Shown: in pieces, positions 32,762 to 44,390 of the stretch | Layout of the letters: every line of letters starts with the position of its first letter | How positions within the stretch are numbered: position 1 is the first letter of the stretch | Assembly (NCBI GenBank): GCA_015345905.1 | Contig: JADDTR010000010.1 | Coordinates: forward strand, 434,001-498,000 | Length of the DNA stretch: 64,000 nucleotides | Origin: Aotearoamyces nothofagi | Taxonomy: Eukaryota > Ascomycota > Leotiomycetes > Leotiales > Tympanidaceae | Direction of reading: 5' to 3' | Notes under the pieces: model-generated | Told to the model about the DNA's origin: nothing | What the model saw: the letters and a program-made list of their open reading frames with translations, nothing else | Database searches by the model: none | Translations under genes and position numbers: made by a program

Positions 32762-35700
32762 ATGCTCCAGTATTACATTGAGCAAAAAGCCACTGGGTTA
32801 ACGGATCCGGTACTGATCAATGGTGCTGAAGCTGGAAACTCGTCTGGTTGCAGCCATTTTTGGGTATGCTCTCAATTCTGGGTGTTGCATCTTTGGCGGC
32901 CAGCTAATCATTGCTTTGATAGGATCCAGTCAATGCATCTATTTGTCCCAGGTATAGACCTTGGATATCCGTAATCCCACTTATCACAGGTCTGTTCATT
33001 GTTCTCGGCCATGCCCTTCAACTCTTAATACCGTATCGGCCAGACTGGTCGCAACCCTTTATCACGGAATTTGTGAGCCAGCATGAAGGCGTCGAGTTGA
33101 CGCGTAGAAAGCATGTCAGCACTTTGACATATTCGTTGTTTATACTTTCTCTCTGTGGCTTTGCGCTGCAAGTCGCGACAGTTTGGAATCCTTTCTTTCG
33201 GATTCAAGCAATATACCCGGCACTGGCATGGGTACGTACCATCTCTTCCACAAGGCGACTTCTTACTGACCTGAGTGTAAGGTCATTGCTATACTTCTGA
33301 TCGCTATTTTGAAGCCGAGTACTGCGCCAAAATCTTTGCTCGTCCTCTATATATTGATATCAATATCACAAAGTATTTCCATAGCTGAGATTAGTCCAGC
33401 ATCACGGATTGAGCAAATCACAGCCGCTCTTCAATTGGTAATGGGGCTCTGTGCTACCATAGTTATCCTTTGCATGCCACTGCGAGATCCAGAACTTCCT
33501 AATTATGAGATATCCCCCGCATTCGGCGAACCAACATTTGAACTCCGTAGTCCTGAAGACAATCTGACCTTATGGCAATTCCTAAGTGTGTCTTGGATGA
33601 CACCCCTAATAGCTCTTGGAAAAGGTCGACAACTGAATCCTGAAGATGTTTGGGAGCTAAGCTATGAGTTTCAGCACAGTCGTTTACATGAAAAGTTCCG
33701 CGAACTTCGAGGCTCAGTTGTGAACAGACTTCTCAGGGCCAACAGCGTCGACCTAGTCATTCTGACAGTTCTTGGTGTTGTGGATTTATTTGCAGGTATG
33801 GCTATGGTCCTTGTATCTTGGTTGTACGATAGTTAAGACTCATTCAGGACTCGCTGTGCCTGTTTTGTTACAACAGCTTTTACGATCTATGGAAAATATT
33901 AATGCTCCATTGAGCGCTGCTATTACCTATGCAGTACTATCACTGGTGGTTAGGCTCATATCGAGCCATGTTGGTGTCATTAGTCTTTGGTACTCGAGAC
34001 GCTGCTATGAAAGATCTAGAGGGGAGATGATTACAATGCTGTATGAGAAGACTTTGTCAAGGAAGATTGTTGGGGTCCACCAGAACTCTCAATCGAACGG
34101 CGATTCCACAAAACCTGTGAGCGAACCAATACCACAGAACACTACTGTATTCCAAAGCTTCCGACAAGCTCTGAGGAACCTATGTCAATGTCTTCTCGTC
34201 CCCTTCCAAAGGGCGGGGATATTGGCAAAGAATCGTCCCGAAAATGAGGATGCTAAAGAATCAGCATCTATGGGGAAAATACTGAATCTCATGCGTAATG
34301 ATGTTTACGAAGTCTCTCAGAGGTTTTGGGAATTTCAATCTTTGATTACGAAACCACTAGGGTTAATATTTTCCGTCATCCTACTGTGGCAGATTATTGG
34401 CTGGCCATGCTTGATAGGTGTTCTCACTGTGTGCATAGGCCAAGCTCTCAACGTCCTATTTGCTCGAGAATTGTTACGTTGGGAAAGAATACGACGAGCT
34501 GCCACGGACAAGAAACTGCAAAAGGTATCTCAGTTTGTCGAATCTATCCGTCACCTTCGCTGGTATGGATGGCAAGATACATGGCGAGAACATATTATGG
34601 ATGCTAGAGAGCGCGAGCTACATTTAAGAGTGGTTACCGGCCTATGGAACGTCGTGATCAGCTTCACAAATTCTCTTGCTAGTGGAATGTTGCCGGTAGC
34701 CACATTCTATGCGTACACTGCACTCACTGGCCATGCTCTCCGGATCGATGTTGCTTTTCCTGCCTTGCAAGTATTCACAATGGTAGAGTTAAATCTTCGC
34801 GAGATTCCTGGCTTGATCACAGTACTTCTCAATGCTCGTGTAGCTGTTGACCGCATCGAAAGTTTCATGAGCGAACCAAATAAGGATGATGACATTCCAG
34901 ACACGAAATTGAAGAGAACTGCCTCTGTCCCACTGGCCTCTTCTATAAACAAGGGTAATGTATTGGCTTTGAATACGGATCTAGATACGGATCTACATAC
35001 TGGTACTAAAGCCACTCGGATAAATGGACAGCTCAGATTGAAGCACGCCACGTTTGCATGGCCTGGTGGTTCCAAACCAGTTTTGTGTGATATTACGCTC
35101 TCATTTCCTCCTGGACTGTCTGTCATATGCGGAGAGGTTGGGACGGGGAAAACAGCACTGTTACAAGCAATACTAGGCGAACTTGATCAGAAAGGTGGAG
35201 AACTCTCACGCCCGGATGAGATGGTTGGGTATTGCGCGCAATCACCGTGGCTACAAAGTATGAGCATTAGAGATAACATACTTTTTTCCGCACCATACGA
35301 GGAAGAGAGATATAAAACGGTACTCGAAGCGTGCGCTTTGACGACAGACATGGCCAATTTCAAGCACGGAGATTTGTCGCACATTGGAGAAAATGGAATA
35401 GGCTTGTCTGGGGGTCAAAGGGCAAGAGTGGCGTTGGCGAGAGCGATCTACAGTCGAGCTAATATCCTACTCCTCGATGATCCAATCTCAGCATTAGATC
35501 ACCAAACTGCCGAGTTCATTGTTCAACACTGCTTTTCGGGGAAGTTGACAAAGGACCGGACGATCATACTTGTCACACATCGAACTGAGCTCTGTCACGG
35601 TCTGGCAGAACAGATGGTTGAGGTCTCGGATGGAACCGTTCATATTCTCGACCTAGAGGAAGCGTTTTCTGATGGTGCCGAAACCGAGGCTTCTAGTGAC

Positions 35701-37585
35701 TCGATAAAACAAGGGGCGGATGCACTGGATGACAAGACCTTCACTACTGCACCTAGAAAGTTCATGGAAGATGAGCATAGAGCGCATGGAGGAGTCAAAG
35801 CAGCGGTATATTGGGAGTATATCAAAGCAGGAAAATTGAAATGGTGGTTCATTTTGCTATCCCTACTAGCCATGTTCCGTCTGGCCCAGGTCGGCCAGAG
35901 CTGGTTTTTAAAACAGTGGGGAGAAGCATATAACCAAGATAAAAGAGCTGCCTCTCATGGACTTTTTAATCGCCTACCTTCTCCAGAAACAGATATATGG
36001 CCATGGCTTGTTGGTTTCGGCTTGATCGCCTTGGCAAGAGCTGTCATATTCCTGGTTTCCGAAAGCTTCATGCTACTCATCGTCTATTCCACTGGGCGCC
36101 AGATGTTCAACGATGTAATGATCAGGGTCAGTCAAGCTACTTTCCGTTTTTACGATGTTACACCAGTTGGTCGGTTGATGAATCGTCTCACTTCTGATAT
36201 CAACACAATAGATGGGAATATCAGCGGCCAATTTCAAAATGCAGCCCTGTTGGCGATTACATGGGTTACATCTCTTGTCATTATTGGATCAGTCACACCC
36301 GTCTTCCTGGTTTTCTCGCTCGCCTTAACAATAGCTTTTGTACTGATATTCTTGCGGTTCCTTCCTACCTCTCAAAGCCTGCGTCGTCTAGAGATGGTAT
36401 CGCTGAGTCCATTAATGTCGAATTTCGGCGCGCTTCTAGACGGCCTGACAACTGTTAGAGCGTTCTGTGCCCAAAATCACTTCCAAGCTCGAGTTATTAC
36501 TGTTACCGATGCTTTTCAGAAGATGGATCATTTCTACTGGAGTTTACAAGCCTGGTTGATGTATCGTTTCGATGCTCTTTCGGCGTGTTCAACTCTGCTC
36601 CTCACTCTGATTGCTATATATACGGGCATCTCTTCCGGTTTGACTGCTTTCGTTCTGCTCGCGGCCGCAAACTTTGTCTCGTCTACACATTATCTGTGCA
36701 GGACATATGGACAGCTCGAAATGGATTTCGTGTCTGTGGAAAGAGTCGTGGAATTACTTCATCTGGAGCAGGAAAATCCTGGAACTATTAGTCCCCCAGC
36801 ATGGTGGCCAAGTCTGAACGGCGATATTGTTTTCGAAAACGCAACAATCCGGTATGCGCCACACCTTGACCCGTCTTTAAAAGACCTATCATTCCGAATC
36901 AAAGCAGGTTCAAGTACTGCCGTTATCGGACGCACAGGCTCGGGGAAGAGCACCCTCGCAATGGCACTTCTCGCGACCGTCTTGGCCGAATCGGGCCGGA
37001 TACTTGTCGACAACATCGACATATCACAGGTAGACAGGCAGACTCTTCGCGAACGCATCACTTTCGTTGCCCAAGACCCAGTCCTCTTTCCAGGCGTGAT
37101 GCGCCAGAACCTCGACCCGCTGAGTGAATACTCGGACGACGAATGCGAGTCCGTCCTGCGGAAGATCTGCGGCAGACATCAATGGACGTTGGCCACGAAA
37201 ATAGCGGCTGGCGGTCACAACCTCAGCCAAGGCCAGCGCCAACTCATCGGACTCGCACGCACACTCCTCCGCCGAAGCCCCATCGTCATCCTCGACGAGG
37301 TGCCAACCCCCCCCTTACCCCAGACCAAGCATACCAGACTTACTAACCCCCCAGCAGGCAACCGCATCAATCGATTCCGAGACGGCAAAGCTCATCCACG
37401 ACGTCCTGCACACGGAACTCAGAGGACGAACGGTGATAACCATCGCCCACCGTCTCGAGGCCGTCCGGAATGCCGAGTATTGCATCGTGCTTGGCGACGG
37501 ACGCCTGCTCAGGCAGGGCCGCGCGGAGGATATCTTGAGCGAGGATAGGGGGTTGATGGAGGAGTTGGATGAGGGTGTTGATTAG
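32762..37585 (+). CDS. ABC transporter, ABCC (MRP/Ycf1) type
   Basis: A 1534-residue full-length multidrug-resistance-associated-type exporter from five exons: 32762-32863, 32923-33231, 33282-33795, 33848-37299 and 37358-37585. Layout: N-terminal TMD0, TMD1, NBD1, TMD2, NBD2. NBD1 has Walker A GEVGTGKTAL (about 737), signature LSGGQRARVALARAI (about 828) and Walker B ILLLDDPISALD. Here Asp replaces the catalytic Glu, the degenerate first site usual in ABCC proteins. NBD2 has GRTGSGKSTL (about 1336), LSQGQRQLIGLART and IVILDEATASID, the last split by the final intron; this site is complete. It probably exports conjugated or amphipathic toxins or metabolites across the plasma or vacuolar membrane. 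It is divergent from the dehydrogenase and convergent with the MFS gene. Confidence 0.95.
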
Positions 37586-38007
37586 ACGGAGGGGGCATGG
37601 GAGTATAGATGGTATTTAATAATTACACGGTTTGAGATGATATGATGTGATGTGGCGAACTAGTCAAAGATATGACACCATCTCAAAGCATACGGTCCCA
37701 AAGTACAAACAGACTCAAAGCAAATCCTCAGTTGATTATAGGTTTCTACGGTTATATCATTCTACCATTGGTTGGTTGCCGTGGTCGAATAATCATCCCA
37801 TTTTTTGTCGATCTTACATCACCACCTCGTCACATCTCGTCATATCTCCTGACATCTCGTTACATCAAAGCGAACCCATGAAAAAAATCCAATGTTAGAT
37901 TTTTTCTAGAAATGCTGATACTCTACCATGTAAACGCTCTAACTATTTAATCTTTCTATGTCTATAGAAAAGACAGGGGTATATAACGAGTCTTACCACT
38001 CTATAAT
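37586..38007. other. Convergent spacer, ABC-MFS
   Basis: A 422-bp AT-rich spacer between the two transporter 3' ends. Short CATCTCGT-type repeats occur near 37824-37862. No gene is seen. Confidence 0.5.
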
Positions 38008-40014
38008 CTATTCGTCGCTGTCATTCTCTTCAATGACTTGGCTGTTTCGCCGAGATGGGCCATTAAAGCTAGCTCTTCTTGATGGACCTCTGCTATTCGC
38101 AGCACTGTTTGTGCCTCGAGTAGGACTGTTTCTACGTGATTGATTCCTGCTACCTGCGTAGCTGTGTGTGTGACTACCCATAGCTTGATGGATTCTGAAA
38201 CTCTGTTGGGATCTTGCATAGGAGTGGGCTCTGACTGCCCCGGGTCGCTGTGGGGGACCGAGGTGTGAATTTATTTTCTCCTTCTGTTCAACTCTTTCTT
38301 GTTCAAGCTGCTGTGCAAATGCAGATCTTTTGCGTAGAACGGGGCCCTTCCAGTAGATGACGTATACGGCAAGAACGAGGATGAAAGAGATGACGACTGT
38401 TGAACGAGCTGTTAGATTTGCTATGATTAATATTGGATTATCAAACTTACAAAGTATCGTGGAAGCATATGCGAGGTGGTATTTACTACCCTTTCCACCG
38501 ATATTCTCGAAGAACGGAGTTGCAGGAATTGTCAAGACACCAGCCAAGAAATCTCTGGACCATCCATTACCGCCAGTAGCCGAGGCGGAATATGGACCGT
38601 AGGCGCAAATCATGTAATCGATAGTAGCCATGTAGATACTGTAGTTGGCAATTCCGACGATTGCAGCAAAGATCATTGAACCGATCCAATGGCAATAATC
38701 TGGCCCTAAACTAGTCCAAGCAAAACCGATCAGGCCGATTGGGAGGCAGGGCGCTGTGTAAAGCAACCACCATAATCGAGATTCGTATTGTGCTCTTTCA
38801 TCATTAGGCTTTGCTGCTCGCTCGTGAATATTTCTCTTAATGGCCCAGCTAAATGTGGCCCACGCGATGAAGTATCCAACAAGAATAGGAATAAACGAAA
38901 GACCCAACTCAACGGTCCCGAAACCCCATTGTTTATAGACGAGACTAAAGGACTGGATGAACATAAAGATCAGTGCATCACTAAAACCACTTAGCAATGA
39001 CAAAGTCAGAACAATCGGCTCAGTAAGGAACATCTTGAAGGGTCGAAGCCAGGTAAGTCCGATTTCTCTTATCGAGAATCTTTCACGGAAAGGTATCAGC
39101 TCGTTAGGTCCCCAGATATTCTCGCCCGTCGCCTTGCGTCTCTTCTTGGCGATATTATCAAGCATGATACTCGTTCTTGTTTCGGGAACGCAAATGAGAT
39201 GTAAAGCTTGGACGAATCCTCCGAAGATGAGTTGAATCCAGATATTCCACCGCCAGGGCAGATAAGCCTCAACAAAACCACCGACGACTGGACCGAGAAC
39301 TGATCCACCGACGGAGGAAAAGACGACAAAAGCGACTGCGTATTGCTGATTATCGGCCTCCCACATATCGGCAATCATCCCAAGTGTAACGGATCCACCA
39401 GCTGAAGACAGACCTCCCAAAGCACGTCCGACCAGGATGGTGGCGAAGTTCGGTGCGATGCCAACAGGAATCTGCCAGATATTGACCAAGAACAAACTAG
39501 CCTGGAGAATAGGTTTGCGGCCGAATTCCTCACTCCATGGAGCCCACAGCTCACATCCAAAAGCATACAGGACGAGGAAAATCATAGCACCACAACGAGC
39601 AGCTTGCTCACTGACATTGAATTCGGCTGAAATGCCGGGGATGGCATTGGAATACAGACTGGTGTTGAAGTTCATGGAAACCTGGACGAGGAAGATGACA
39701 GTGAGGACCATCCACTTCTTCCACTCCGGGTAAGAGAACCCCAACTGCTCATAGACATCCTCTTCTTCGAGCTGTATCTTATCGTGTGTTCGAGCCTTCT
39801 CGAGCGGCGGCTCGACGTCTTCGTCTTTGTGGCCATCGCTACCGTCTGGGAAATGCGTGTGACGGGACGGGTGAGGAGCGACATGGTGTTCGACTTCTGC
39901 CTCAGATCGAAGTTCGGCTTTCGTTGTAGAAGATGCTTCTGAGTCTTGAGCCTTTTCGTTGACTCCAAGATGGGCAGCGACAGGCGCAGCGGCGCCGTCT
40001 TGGCTATCTGCCAT
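38008..40014 (-). CDS. MFS transporter, DHA1/polyamine-transporter-like
   Basis: A 650-residue 12-transmembrane major facilitator from two exons (40014-38451 and 38396-38008). Residues 1-100 are a hydrophilic, acidic and His-containing cytosolic tail. The first membrane segment is WMVLTVIFLVQVSMNF. The family marks EEFGRKPILQ (motif A-like) and LVGRALGGLSSAGGSV (motif B/C region) follow. A long central loop after VPETRTSIML contains a charged helix. The C-terminal 95 residues are Ser/Arg/Gln-rich (RRNSPTRG, RGPSRRASF), likely phosphorylated. The family exports drugs and polyamines by proton antiport. The 54-nt intron (38450-38397, CTAAC branch) is a multiple of three without a stop, so it can be read through. 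An upstream in-frame ATG exists at 40068. Confidence 0.92.
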   Translation of the reverse strand: MADSQDGAAAPVAAHLGVNEKAQDSEASSTTKAELRSEAEVEHHVAPHPSRHTHFPDGSDGHKDEDVEPPLEKARTHDKIQLEEEDVYEQLGFSYPEWKKWMVLTVIFLVQVSMNFNTSLYSNAIPGISAEFNVSEQAARCGAMIFLVLYAFGCELWAPWSEEFGRKPILQASLFLVNIWQIPVGIAPNFATILVGRALGGLSSAGGSVTLGMIADMWEADNQQYAVAFVVFSSVGGSVLGPVVGGFVEAYLPWRWNIWIQLIFGGFVQALHLICVPETRTSIMLDNIAKKRRKATGENIWGPNELIPFRERFSIREIGLTWLRPFKMFLTEPIVLTLSLLSGFSDALIFMFIQSFSLVYKQWGFGTVELGLSFIPILVGYFIAWATFSWAIKRNIHERAAKPNDERAQYESRLWWLLYTAPCLPIGLIGFAWTSLGPDYCHWIGSMIFAAIVGIANYSIYMATIDYMICAYGPYSASATGGNGWSRDFLAGVLTIPATPFFENIGGKGSKYHLAYASTILCKFDNPILIIANLTARSTVVISFILVLAVYVIYWKGPVLRKRSAFAQQLEQERVEQKEKINSHLGPPQRPGAVRAHSYARSQQSFRIHQAMGSHTHSYAGSRNQSRRNSPTRGTNSAANSRGPSRRASFNGPSRRNSQVIEENDSDE
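38397..38450 (-). other. Frame-preserving intron in the MFS gene
   Basis: GTAAGT donor, CTAAC branch sequence and CAACAG acceptor, length 54 nt (3n), no in-frame stop. Splicing gives YASTILFVISF, the continuous membrane helix expected for the family. Retention would insert 18 residues there. A second in-phase AG lies 12 nt upstream. Confidence 0.7.
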
Positions 40015-40076
40015 GTGGTGTCTATCGCTGGTGGTCTTCCCTAAAAGGTCGAGTTGTAAGGCATACAAGTGAGGAA

Positions 40077-40097
40077 TGGTATGGTATGGTATGGTAT
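40077..40097. repeat. (GGTAT)n microsatellite
   Basis: Four copies of GGTAT just upstream of the MFS start, within its promoter or 5' leader. Confidence 0.8.
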
Positions 40098-43000
40098 GCT
40101 CTGGTATTGTTGGAAGAATGAACGTTTTCTCAAAAGTCGCAACGGCAGCGAACGGGGGACGGAGGGGAGTATTAATAGCGGAAGTCGGAGGAAGGAAGCA
40201 GCCCTTGGGGCCCCCTCAATTATAGCTACCCTGCCATAGTACGGAGTGCAGTAGGATGGCTCCTTCCCCGTCGGAGGAAGAATGGAGCCATTCCACATCC
40301 TCCGGCACAGAGCCTTGGTATAAGAGGGCAAAAGTGCGTCATCGACCACGGCCAAGAGCGTCAGACGGAGGCTTGTTCGGGCCTGTCGAGCCTTTTCCGA
40401 AGATGCAGTGGACGTAGAGGGACGTAGAGGGTAGAGGGTAGAGGGCGTAGTGGGGTGTGCTGACTGTGCAGGCGGTGCAGTAGGGGAAGGGAGGGATGGG
40501 AAGGGAAGAGAAGAGCCCCACCAGAAGCTACAGTCCCAACGCACCCTGGCGATGGTGACGGCATGGCTCACGGCCCGGCTGGCCTAAGGCATCCGTTGAC
40601 TGGCTGTCCAGGATGGCAGTCGGCACCTGTCGGCGCACGTGCACCGCGAGAAGTCATGTGCACACTGTGCAGAGCCTGGCTGCCTGAGGGATGCAGATAT
40701 GAAGGGATTGGATTGTATAGACATTATTATATTACAGCACACCGGGCAGCAATGTCCTCCGTAACGCACTGTGTGATGCCCCGTAGAATGCATCGTCAGT
40801 GTGCAAAAGTACCGTACAATGTACCGTAGCATGTACCGCAGATCGGCATTTAATGTGGGCATTAAATATGGGCCGCTTCCCCACCCCCCAGCAATTGCCA
40901 TCCAGCTGACCCAATCGCATCCCTCCACTGCATCCAATCGCGGAAAGGCACCCAGCTTTGCGGCTCCACCCTCGCGCTATCGTTACCGCCTGCCCCGATC
41001 GGCCCTAGCCTTGCACGAGATCGACCCCATCTGTCGAATCAGCACCGACGCTGCTGCGGGTCGGCTGTCGTGTTGAGATTCGGATCGACGACACCGCAGA
41101 ACGAAGCATTGTCGCCCTCTCGACAGCTTCCTGCTCTGCCAACCCTCTGGTCCTTCCGCATTCGCCATGCCTGAACCCAGACACCGCCATCCTTCCCACA
41201 GCCCACGCAGCCCGGCACCCACAGGTCGGAGGCAGGCCGAAGGCAGGCAGGCCGTCAATACAGTAATCATGTGGGCTGCGACAAAAGGGCCTCCCCTCCA
41301 CGCTCCATCCTCCATTCCCCGTTCCCCGTGTTTTCAACCCCAAATCCCCAACATGTGTATACTACTGTATACTCTGCATGTATGGAGAGCAGAACGCATT
41401 GACCTGCCTTGTCTTAGCTCGCTAACCTAACGGAGCCACCAGCAATCACGGGATTCTCGATTCCAAACATGCAGATCGTGAAACAGATAAGCTTTGGCGC
41501 GATGGTGGCGTCTCTAGCCTGGCCGATGTGGCTGTTTCTTTCGTCATTGTTGTCAGCCGCCCCGCCGCCGCCGTGAACAATGTGCCGCTCGGACCGTTCG
41601 GGGTTGGGAAATAATCCGGCCAGTCAGACGGTTCGTGGACCGACGAGACGAGGCAGCGGTCACGTGTGGGAACCGCTGAGAACGGGAATGGAGCCTGTGG
41701 TTTGCTGCTGGTTGCCTGTTGCCTGTTGCCTGTTGCTTTGTGGCGATTGTGGCCCTCCGGGACTCCGCTCTCCGTCCTCCGAGCGCCTTGCTTCGGCCCT
41801 GACGGTGCACTCCGAGGGCGGGTCTTGCTCACCGCCAGTTATGCTGCCTGCCCCGTGACCATGGGGCGGATCACTGCCACGAGCTGCACGTGAGCGTGTT
41901 GGTACGTACAGCACACGTGCCTACTGTTGACCTACCCACGTGCCACCTCGCACACCACGAGGAAGCATAAGGAATCCTCAATCTCACTCATCCCTCCCCC
42001 CGCAAGCTGCTCTTCCCCTTGACTTCCACATCCACCTCACAGCATGTGGCAATCCGCACCCCGTTCCTCCTCAACTCGTACTCGTATCCCAAGTCTCTCG
42101 TTCTTCGCCATGACTGCTTCCACACCGCATCGTGTCGCCCAAGCCCACTCTCCATCATCATTTACCACCGGGGTTTGGGGATACTCCACACCAACATCCA
42201 CACCCCCAATCCTTAATCCAACAATCCTCCAAACTGCCCTCTCCCTCTCCAAGCACACCCCACAAACCCCGCCCAGTCTAACCGCGTCTCGCAGACCTGC
42301 ACGATAAGGAGGAAGGCATTGCGTGCACAACCTAGGAACCCCGGTATCTGCTCGAGCTGTGAGCCACAAACGGTCCGAATACCACGCCGACTGCTTTTAG
42401 GCTGGTATGGCAACAACGAACCAGCCAGTACAGTACTGAGAACAATAGCCAAGGCATTGACTGGGTGCATATACACCTGCACTTACTTTTTGCTGTTCTC
42501 TCGGTAGTTGGCTGCGTGCGTTGCCTTGTAATATACACAGTCCTGTGTGGGCTTCTTAATGGCGCGATATGCGGTGCAGGTCAGGAGATTGTAGAGATGG
42601 CATGGACAGAGTGGATGGAGCTATGCGATCGACGTATAGTAGTGGGTATGGTGTTAATCAGTCGGCATTGTCGCTGTCTTATCTATTATGTACCGTAAAC
42701 GGGGATATCATATAATCCATTTATCTGCAGTACGACGACTCGCGATATGCGAGCACATAACCAATCGACAGATTATCATCAACAACTTAAAGCCTTGGCT
42801 AGAGCCTCGTCAATGCTACCTTCCTGTGCCCACGACGATATTATCCCTCATAGATCTAGACGGGAACTCTCCCATTCCTTCACGATGAAGTAGGGGGAAG
42901 ATTCATATAAGCACATTGAAGGAATAGAGAGGCACAGAAGGCATAGAACAGACACTGACGATGCAAGATAAACTGCACCACATTATATATATATACACTA

Positions 43001-44078
43001 CAAATACCAGGTCAAAGATACTTCCACAGAGACGAACGCGCCTGTATAAGGGGTAAGCAACAAATACATCGCCTCTCAAGCGCAACAGAAGTAACCCAGC
43101 CAGATTTGGAAATGATATTAACAATCTCAGACCTGACCATCACATGCTTGAGACTCTGAAGTCCACGCTAGAGTTTTAAAACTCAATCACTACTCTTTCG
43201 CAGATACAAGATGCTCGTCACGGGCTACCCCACGGGGTCGGGTCGGTGCCCAGGCTGCGAAACCCGTGCCCAAGGCAGCAGATCACGCACCGGCAGTCCA
43301 GCTCGCCGCTTCTCTTCTCTGCAGACCATTCTAGCGTCCTGGCTCTCTCTCTCTCTCCGCTGCCCTGCAGGCTTTTTATCCAGAAGCACGCCACATCGTC
43401 CAGCACGTCTGCTGCGCGGAGCATACATATATGCTCAGAGTTCTACGTCCTCGCTGTTCATCCAGCTAGGCCGGGGGAGGGGTTATGGCCTGTGCGTGGC
43501 GATGGAGGTGCGGTTTGGAATGGACATAAATGAGGTGATGCAGTCAAGTACAGAAGACCATCTAGGAAGCTGGATATGTTCCGCCGCCTGATATCCCGCA
43601 GTCGAGACAGGTCCCTGGTATCGATCGAATACTACATCCAGCTACCTTTTTCAGGACGGTATATAGGAGTCCTCGCGAGTCTGCGGGGCCTTTTATTTTA
43701 TTTTTAATAGCAGTTACAGTACATCCAGTCAGCTACATCTCAGTAGCATATGTCCTCTGCCTTTCCAGCCCCCCCTCCCCATAAATCTGCGCGCGGTACC
43801 CTCCCTCGAGTCCGTCGTCTCGATCCCAGAGCCCGCGATGGCGCACCGAGGACGAGGAGTCGCAGTGAAGGTTCTCTGCGCACGGCGTCCGGTACGGGAA
43901 TGCTATCTACAGACGGAGCGGAACACGGGGCGGGAAGATTCCGCAGCCGTATACTTACTCCCAGCCTCGGGTCGTCGCTGCGCAGATACAGCAACGGTAG
44001 CGATGCAGGCTGGATTCTGGCATCGCAAGCTCCGCGCAGCGCGAGGAAAGAAACTCCGGTATATGCTAGCATATATGT

Positions 44079-44258
44079 GTATTGCTGCAATCGGGCACAG
44101 AGTTGTGGGCTGCCGGTGTTTTGTAGACGATGCTGCTTTTGCTTGCGTGCTTAAGGCTTGAGTTACAGGCTGGTAGGAATACTACTTGAGCTGGCTCCCG
44201 CTACTACCGCCTAAGGCATTCCTGGACTGACTGGCCGGTACTGGCCCTCAGATTTCAG
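44079..44258. repeat. Unnamed dispersed repeat, copy B
   Basis: About 180 bp matching copy A at 32169-32330 in the same orientation, with several small indels. It runs directly into a TA dinucleotide run on its right side. No coding capacity. Confidence 0.75.
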
Positions 44259-44330
44259 CATATATATATATATATAACCCATTTTCTGCTTCGTCAGCAG
44301 ACGAAGAACGAGAGAGAGAGAGAGAGATGA
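44259..44330. repeat. (TA)n and (GA)n microsatellites
   Basis: An alternating TA run (about 44260-44276) followed by a GA run (about 44310-44328). Both abut dispersed repeat copy B. Confidence 0.8.
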
Positions 44331-44390
44331 AATAAGACTGCGGATACAGCAATCGAACTCCAAGCTCTCGTCATTCGCTGACGAAGCAGA
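44285..44390. repeat. 14-bp perfect inverted repeat pair
   Basis: TCTGCTTCGTCAGC at 44285-44298 is the exact reverse complement of 44377-44390. The two arms enclose about 78 bp containing the GA run. The left arm overlaps a smaller hairpin, CTTCGTC-AGCA-GACGAAG. Confidence 0.75.

Noticed and set aside
24318-40014. Secondary-metabolite gene cluster
   Set aside because: No core biosynthetic enzyme or typical tailoring enzymes beyond one dehydrogenase and one peroxidase; recorded as an accessory block instead.
40361-42369. Various frames near the MFS promoter and beyond
   Set aside because: No start context, splice structure or motif supports any of them.
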